Source of the DNA: CAYWGR01 sp964458015
GTDB taxonomy: Bacteria > Planctomycetota > Planctomycetia > Pirellulales > Thermoguttaceae
Direction of reading: 5' to 3'
Length of the DNA: 16,405 nt
Assembly (NCBI GenBank): GCA_964458015.1
Contig: CAYWGR010000127.1
Span: forward strand, 1 to 16,405
Part shown: piece after piece, positions 13,111-16,405 of the stretch
Numbering within the stretch: position 1 is the stretch's first letter
How the letters are laid out: each line of letters begins with the position of its first letter
Notes under the pieces: model-generated
What the model saw: the letters and a program-made list of their open reading frames with translations, nothing else
Databases searched by the model: none
What the model was told of the DNA's origin: nothing
Made by a program: the position numbers and the translations under genes

Positions 13111-13596
13111 CTAAAACGGAATATCATCGCCTCCCGAGGATTCCATCGGCGGTTGGCCGAAGGATTCGTCGGGCGGGGCTGCTTGGCTATAGTCGTTGTT
13201 TCGTGCGTTTTGTTGTCGTGCGGGAGCGCGTTGGCCGCCGCCATCGGGACCGCCGCCGGGTCCGCGACCGCTCAGCAATTGCATGCGTTCGCAAACGACC
13301 CGCATTTTCGAGCGTTTTTGGCCGCTCTGCTTGTCATCCCAGGTATCGAGCTTGAGCCGCCCTTCGACAAACAGAGGCGATCCCTTGCTGAGATACTCGC
13401 CGGCGATTTCGGCGGTGCGTCCCCAAAGGGTAACGTCCACAAACGTGGCTTCCTCGACCCATTCGCCGTTGGCGTTTTTTCGGCGATCGTTCACCGCTAA
13501 ACCGATATCCGTCACCGCCATGCCGCTTTGGAGGTAACGCAACTCGGGGTCGCGTGTAAGATTGCCAATCAAAATGACGCGGTTATAACTGGCCAT
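13111..13596 (-). CDS. ssb: Single-stranded DNA-binding protein
   Basis: SSB coats single-stranded DNA and recruits repair and replication proteins through its C-terminal tip. The 161-residue protein has an OB-fold (about 1-107: YNRVILIGNLTRDPELRYLQSG, FVDVTLWGRTAEIAGEYLSKGSPLFVEGRL), a Gly/Pro/Gln-rich disordered linker (about 109-155), and the canonical acidic-hydrophobic tip DDIPF. The ATG has an AAGGA ribosome site 9 bases upstream. It starts 12 bases after rpsF, in the common rpsF-ssb arrangement that ties SSB supply to ribosome synthesis. Confidence 0.96.
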   Translation of the reverse strand: MASYNRVILIGNLTRDPELRYLQSGMAVTDIGLAVNDRRKNANGEWVEEATFVDVTLWGRTAEIAGEYLSKGSPLFVEGRLKLDTWDDKQSGQKRSKMRVVCERMQLLSGRGPGGGPDGGGQRAPARQQNARNNDYSQAAPPDESFGQPPMESSGGDDIPF

Positions 13597-13608
13597 GAAG
13601 GGAGATCC

Positions 13609-14049
13609 TTACTCGTCCTCGACCTCAATCTCACCTTCGACCGCGTCAACCACGATGACTTCCTCGATTTCATCGTCACGACGCGCGGGTTCGTCGCTGT
13701 GGGGGGCGACCAACACCGGAGCCGACTTGGCATGGGTCACCAAGGCGTCAACCAGCTTTGGGTGAATCTTCAGGAACAACTCGCGAAGGATGTCCTCCGT
13801 GATATGGCACTGACGGCGCAGATCGTCCAACTTCTCGCTGTCGAGGCGGAAATAGGTCAGCCAGTAGGTGCCCTTGCGCTGGCCCTTAATGGGATACGCC
13901 AACCGGCGATCCTCCCAAAGACGGCTCACGAGCATCTCGCCGCCAAATTTTTCGATCATCGCGGGAACCTGGCTCGAAACCGCCTCGGGATCGCGCCCGT
14001 AGTGGTTGGAATCCAGAATGAACATTCCTTCATAGACGTTCGCGGCCAA
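13609..14049 (-). CDS. rpsF: 30S ribosomal protein S6
   Basis: S6 sits on the platform of the small subunit, usually pairing with S18. The chosen start is TTG 14049, since AGGAG at 14058-14062 is placed 8 bases before it; an in-frame TTG at 14067 has no such site. This gives 146 residues. The S6 core is seen in YEGMFILDSNHY, RLWEDRRLAYPIKGQRKGTYWLTYF and the last strand and helix. The C-terminal 45 or so residues form an acidic extension ending EGEIEVEDE, longer than most S6 proteins of roughly 95-130 residues. Neighbours are pth upstream (27 bases) and ssb downstream (12 bases). Confidence 0.92.
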   Translation of the reverse strand: MAANVYEGMFILDSNHYGRDPEAVSSQVPAMIEKFGGEMLVSRLWEDRRLAYPIKGQRKGTYWLTYFRLDSEKLDDLRRQCHITEDILRELFLKIHPKLVDALVTHAKSAPVLVAPHSDEPARRDDEIEEVIVVDAVEGEIEVEDE

Positions 14050-14057
14050 TTGTTCAA

Positions 14058-14062
14058 CTCCT
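14058..14062 (-). promoter_or_regulatory. Ribosome binding site deciding the rpsF TTG start
   Basis: AGGAG on the minus strand lies 8 bases before TTG 14049, which also leaves S6 starting MAANVYEGMFIL, close to usual S6 N-termini. A start at 14067 would place this site inside the gene. Confidence 0.7.
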
Positions 14063-14076
14063 CGCAAAAGTAATCG

Positions 14077-14634
14077 TCAGTTGTATTGATTCATGCAAAT
14101 ATCGACGCCTTCGCGGACCCAAACCGCCGTGGCGTCGGCAGCCAACTCAATTGCCGTTTTGACGACAGGAAGCTCACCCGGGTTAAATCTGCTCAACACG
14201 TAGTCGGCCCATGCCCAGCCTTCCGGCGCGGTGCCGACTCCAATGCGTAACCTGGGGAAATCCTCCGTCGCCAACCGGTTAATAATATCTTCCAACCCTT
14301 TTTGACCGCCTGACGACCCTCGTGCCCGAAATCGCAACTTACCTACCGGCAAGTTCAAATCGTCGCAAACGATCAACAGATCCTCGTCAGCCAGTTTGTA
14401 AAAATTCTTCGCTTCTAAAACGCTCGCTCCGCTCAAATTCATGAAGGTCGTCGGACTCAGCAGCAAAACCTTCTGGCCGCTGATATCGGCCTCGACCGTT
14501 TCGCCGCGAAATCGCGACTTCGGAGGCGCGACACCGAACATCCGAGCCATTTCGGCCACCACGGCATAACCGATGTTGTGGCGAGTGTTCTCGTAACGGC
14601 GTCCCGGATTGCCCAGCCCTACCACGAGTTTCAT
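14077..14634 (-). CDS. pth: Peptidyl-tRNA hydrolase
   Basis: Pth releases tRNA from prematurely dropped peptidyl-tRNA. The 185-residue length and the motifs fit bacterial Pth: VVGLGNPGRRYENTRHNIG with Asn9 and catalytic His19, TFMNLSG with Asn66, and Asp91 in IVCDDLNLPVGKLR, corresponding by my alignment to the His20, Asn10, Asn68 and Asp93 set of the Escherichia coli enzyme. The substrate-binding loop reads SSGGQKGLEDI, with Gln-Lys where many homologues have His-Asn; I believe this occurs in other bacteria, so loss of activity need not follow. A GGGAG ribosome site lies about 10 bases before the ATG. It lies 39 bases after rplY and 27 before rpsF, clearly within one cluster. Confidence 0.95.
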   Translation of the reverse strand: MKLVVGLGNPGRRYENTRHNIGYAVVAEMARMFGVAPPKSRFRGETVEADISGQKVLLLSPTTFMNLSGASVLEAKNFYKLADEDLLIVCDDLNLPVGKLRFRARGSSGGQKGLEDIINRLATEDFPRLRIGVGTAPEGWAWADYVLSRFNPGELPVVKTAIELAADATAVWVREGVDICMNQYN

Positions 14635-14673
14635 AGCAATAACGCTCCCCGCGATAGCAACCGCCGCAAACCG

Positions 14674-15309
14674 TTAGCCCTCGTCCGATTCTCCTTCTTC
14701 CTTCTCCTTCGCACCAATGATCTCGGGCTCGCCCGGCACCGCCTCGGCCGCGCCTTCTTCGGGCATTTCGACCGGAATATGGCAATGTACCACGACGGCT
14801 TCCAGATCGGCGGCCAAAACCTTGGCTCCCTGAGGCAATTCCAAGGCGTTCAACAGGATTTCCTGCTCCAACGCCAAGTGATTGATGTTGACCGCCAACT
14901 TCTCGGGAATGACCGCGGCCGGGCAGGCAATTTCCACCTCGTGAATCAATTGCGAGACAACGCCGCCCTCGCGAACGCCGGGGGCCTCGCCACGCAGCTC
15001 GATCGGCACACGAACCTCGACGATTTCAAACTCGGAGATTCGCGTGAAATCGACATGGACAATATGCTTGCCCCATGTATCCCACTGAAGTTCCCGGATG
15101 AACGCCGACTCGCTGACCGCACCGGTCAGGCTGACTAATCGGCTCCCGTGCCGAATGGCCGCACTCAAGTCGTCGGCCTCCACGGCCAGTGACACGCTCT
15201 CTAGACCGTGTCCGTACAAAACCCCGGGGATTTTGCCCGACAGCCGAAGCCGTCGATTGAAATGCTTTCCTTGGGTATTACGCGATTGAACAGCTAACTG
15301 TAACGCCAT
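14674..15309 (-). CDS. rplY: 50S ribosomal protein L25, CTC (general stress) type
   Basis: L25/CTC binds 5S rRNA. From ATG 15309, chosen for its AGGA ribosome site 6 bases upstream, the protein has 211 residues. The frame is open upstream to 15351, but that part has no such site. The L25 domain (about 1-90) shows RNTQGKHFNRRLRLSGKIPGVLYGHG and the HIVHVDF strand. The C-terminal CTC domain (about 92-185) has VPIELRGEAPGVREGGVVSQLIHEVEI, and the tail is Glu/Gly-rich and disordered. The 202-base leader back to prs contains a 6-base hairpin (TTCGCC with GGCGAA, 15344-15359) and could house its own promoter. The prs-rplY-pth order is conserved in many bacteria. Confidence 0.94.
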   Translation of the reverse strand: MALQLAVQSRNTQGKHFNRRLRLSGKIPGVLYGHGLESVSLAVEADDLSAAIRHGSRLVSLTGAVSESAFIRELQWDTWGKHIVHVDFTRISEFEIVEVRVPIELRGEAPGVREGGVVSQLIHEVEIACPAAVIPEKLAVNINHLALEQEILLNALELPQGAKVLAADLEAVVVHCHIPVEMPEEGAAEAVPGEPEIIGAKEKEEGESDEG

Positions 15310-15343
15310 GGGCTTCCTCGAAACGTTGCGCAGATCAACACTC

Positions 15344-15359
15344 TTCGCCAAAGGGCGAA
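15344..15359 (-). promoter_or_regulatory. Small leader hairpin upstream of rplY
   Basis: TTCGCC and GGCGAA pair perfectly around a 4-base loop, 35 bases before the rplY start. It might take part in translational control of the ribosomal protein gene, but no known leader family is recognised and short hairpins arise by chance. Confidence 0.25.
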
Positions 15360-15511
15360 TCGCTCATTTTCTCGTAAACTCGGAGAAATGCAAGCCCTGA
15401 CATCGGAAAATTTTTTGGCAAATACCTAAGAAGGCAATCATGCCATTGCAAAGGCTGCATGAAATGCGCATACTACCCCCAAATACCCTGCCGTCGGGTG
15501 GATTATCCATC

Positions 15512-16405
15512 TCACACAAACAGCCGGCTTATCGACTCGTTGCGGTGAATTCGCTTGATCGCTTCGCCCAACAGGGGGGCAACGCTCAACGTGGTCAGGT
15601 TCGGGAGCTGTTTATCTTCCGACAGCGGAATCGTGTCGGTCAGAATCAGGCCGTCGATCGGGGCTTTTTGCAGCTTCTCTATGGCGCCGCCGACCAACAA
15701 GCCGTGCGTGGCAGCCAAATAGACCTTCTTTGCCCCGTGCTTGTGCATCACTTCGGCCGCGCCACAGATCGAGCCGGCCGTACTGATCATGTCGTCGAAA
15801 ATGAGCGCTATGCGGCCCTCGACCTTCTCGCCGATGACATTGGCCTGCTTCGTCTTTTCAGCGCTGCTGCGGCGTTTGTCGATGATGGCCAAGTGCCCGC
15901 CGAGCCGCGCCATGTGGGCCAAGGCGCGCTTGATGCTGCCTTCGTCGGGGCTGACAACCACGAAATCATCATCTACGAGGTTCATCGCCCTGAAGTGTTC
16001 GTCGATTACGGGTGCAGCGTAGAGATGATCCACCGGAATGTCGAAAAAACCTTGGATTTGAGCCGTATGCAGATCCATCGCCAACACGCGATCGGCGCCG
16101 GCCCGAGTAATGAGATTAGCCACCAGTTTGGCCGTGATCGGCACGCGCCCCTCATCTTTGCGATCTTGCCGGGCGTAGCCGAAATACGGAATCACGGCAG
16201 TGATCCGGTCGGCGCTTGCACGCTTGAAGCTCTCGATCATGATCAACAATTCCATGAGGGTATCGTTGACCGGCGGGCAAGTCGGCTGAAGAATGAACAC
16301 GTCGCGGCCGCGGACGTCTTCGTCGATTTTACAGGAGATTTCGCCGTCGGGGAAATTACCCATCACGGCCCGGCCCAAGGGCAAGCCAAGGTATTCGCAA
16401 ATTCT
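15512..16405 (-). CDS. prs: Ribose-phosphate pyrophosphokinase (5' partial)
   Basis: Prs makes PRPP from ribose-5-phosphate and ATP, feeding purine, pyrimidine, histidine and tryptophan synthesis, and so also the trpE pathway. The frame is open to the window edge, and the upstream codons (RICEYLGLPLGRAV) match the family, so the start lies outside. Visible motifs are NFPDGEISCKID, YFGYARQDRKDEGR with the catalytic flexible loop, DLHTAQIQGFFDIPVDHLYA (PRPP synthase signature), VVSPDEGSIKRA, and the PRPP loop IFDDMISTAGSICGAA, where the family more often has DTAGT. The C-terminus ends ESISRLFV. About 298 residues are visible, so only some 15-20 are missing. Confidence 0.95.
   Translation of the reverse strand, partial: RICEYLGLPLGRAVMGNFPDGEISCKIDEDVRGRDVFILQPTCPPVNDTLMELLIMIESFKRASADRITAVIPYFGYARQDRKDEGRVPITAKLVANLITRAGADRVLAMDLHTAQIQGFFDIPVDHLYAAPVIDEHFRAMNLVDDDFVVVSPDEGSIKRALAHMARLGGHLAIIDKRRSSAEKTKQANVIGEKVEGRIALIFDDMISTAGSICGAAEVMHKHGAKKVYLAATHGLLVGGAIEKLQKAPIDGLILTDTIPLSEDKQLPNLTTLSVAPLLGEAIKRIHRNESISRLFV

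Noticed and set aside
15352..15511. Intrinsic terminator after prs
   Set aside because: Only a 5-base stem (GCAAT/ATTGC) was found and no T-run follows it in the right place.

Overview
The window looks like a chromosomal segment of a planctomycete, probably of the Pirellulales type, from a draft or metagenome assembly (there is one run of 10 N). The assignment rests on gene families typical of that phylum: a DUF1559 prepilin-like protein with an H-X9-DG C-terminus, a Rhodopirellula/Verrucomicrobium-type ECF sigma factor overlapping a FecR-LamG membrane protein, a PEP-CTERM surface protein, McsA/McsB, and the gene order prs-rplY-pth-rpsF-ssb-rplI. This is inference from remembered families; no search was run.

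Layout. Positions 1-854 hold the 3' part of a D-Ala-D-Ala ligase-like ATP-grasp gene, broken by the assembly gap. Positions 1079-6045 (+) form a cell-surface signalling and envelope block: an ECF sigma factor, a FecR-LamG transmembrane regulator overlapping it by 8 bases, a secreted PEP-CTERM protein and a DUF1559 pseudopilin-like protein. Positions 6055-9553 (-) hold trpE, a four-helix-bundle (S23/IVP-type) protein, a MenC-like enolase-superfamily enzyme and a small ABM-type monooxygenase. A good sigma-70 promoter at 9640-9667 drives mcsA-mcsB (+), a protein arginine kinase module. Positions 11295-16405 (-) hold a low-complexity secreted protein, trmL and the translation/replication cluster rplI-ssb-rpsF-pth-rplY-prs; prs runs off the window.

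The most unusual feature is not a gene. The window is strewn with degenerate tandem arrays of 7-8-base units. Some lie between genes: 910-944, 4711-4757, 4911-4961, 7514-7583 and 7991-8025. Two lie in frame inside the FecR-LamG gene (about 1869-2035 and 2513-2618), where they encode low-complexity linkers. Arrays next to gene ends carry stop codons, while those inside the gene carry none on the coding strand. Two arrays in opposite orientation bracket the four-helix-bundle gene. A REP-like pair of mutually inverted hairpins (4766-4791 and 4872-4897) and a long imperfect inverted repeat (5005-5063) fill the spacer before the DUF1559 gene. A further intergenic-type repeat (about 216-251) appears to have been absorbed into the ATP-grasp gene. 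Together these suggest a lineage with active short-repeat insertion or expansion that reaches into coding sequence.
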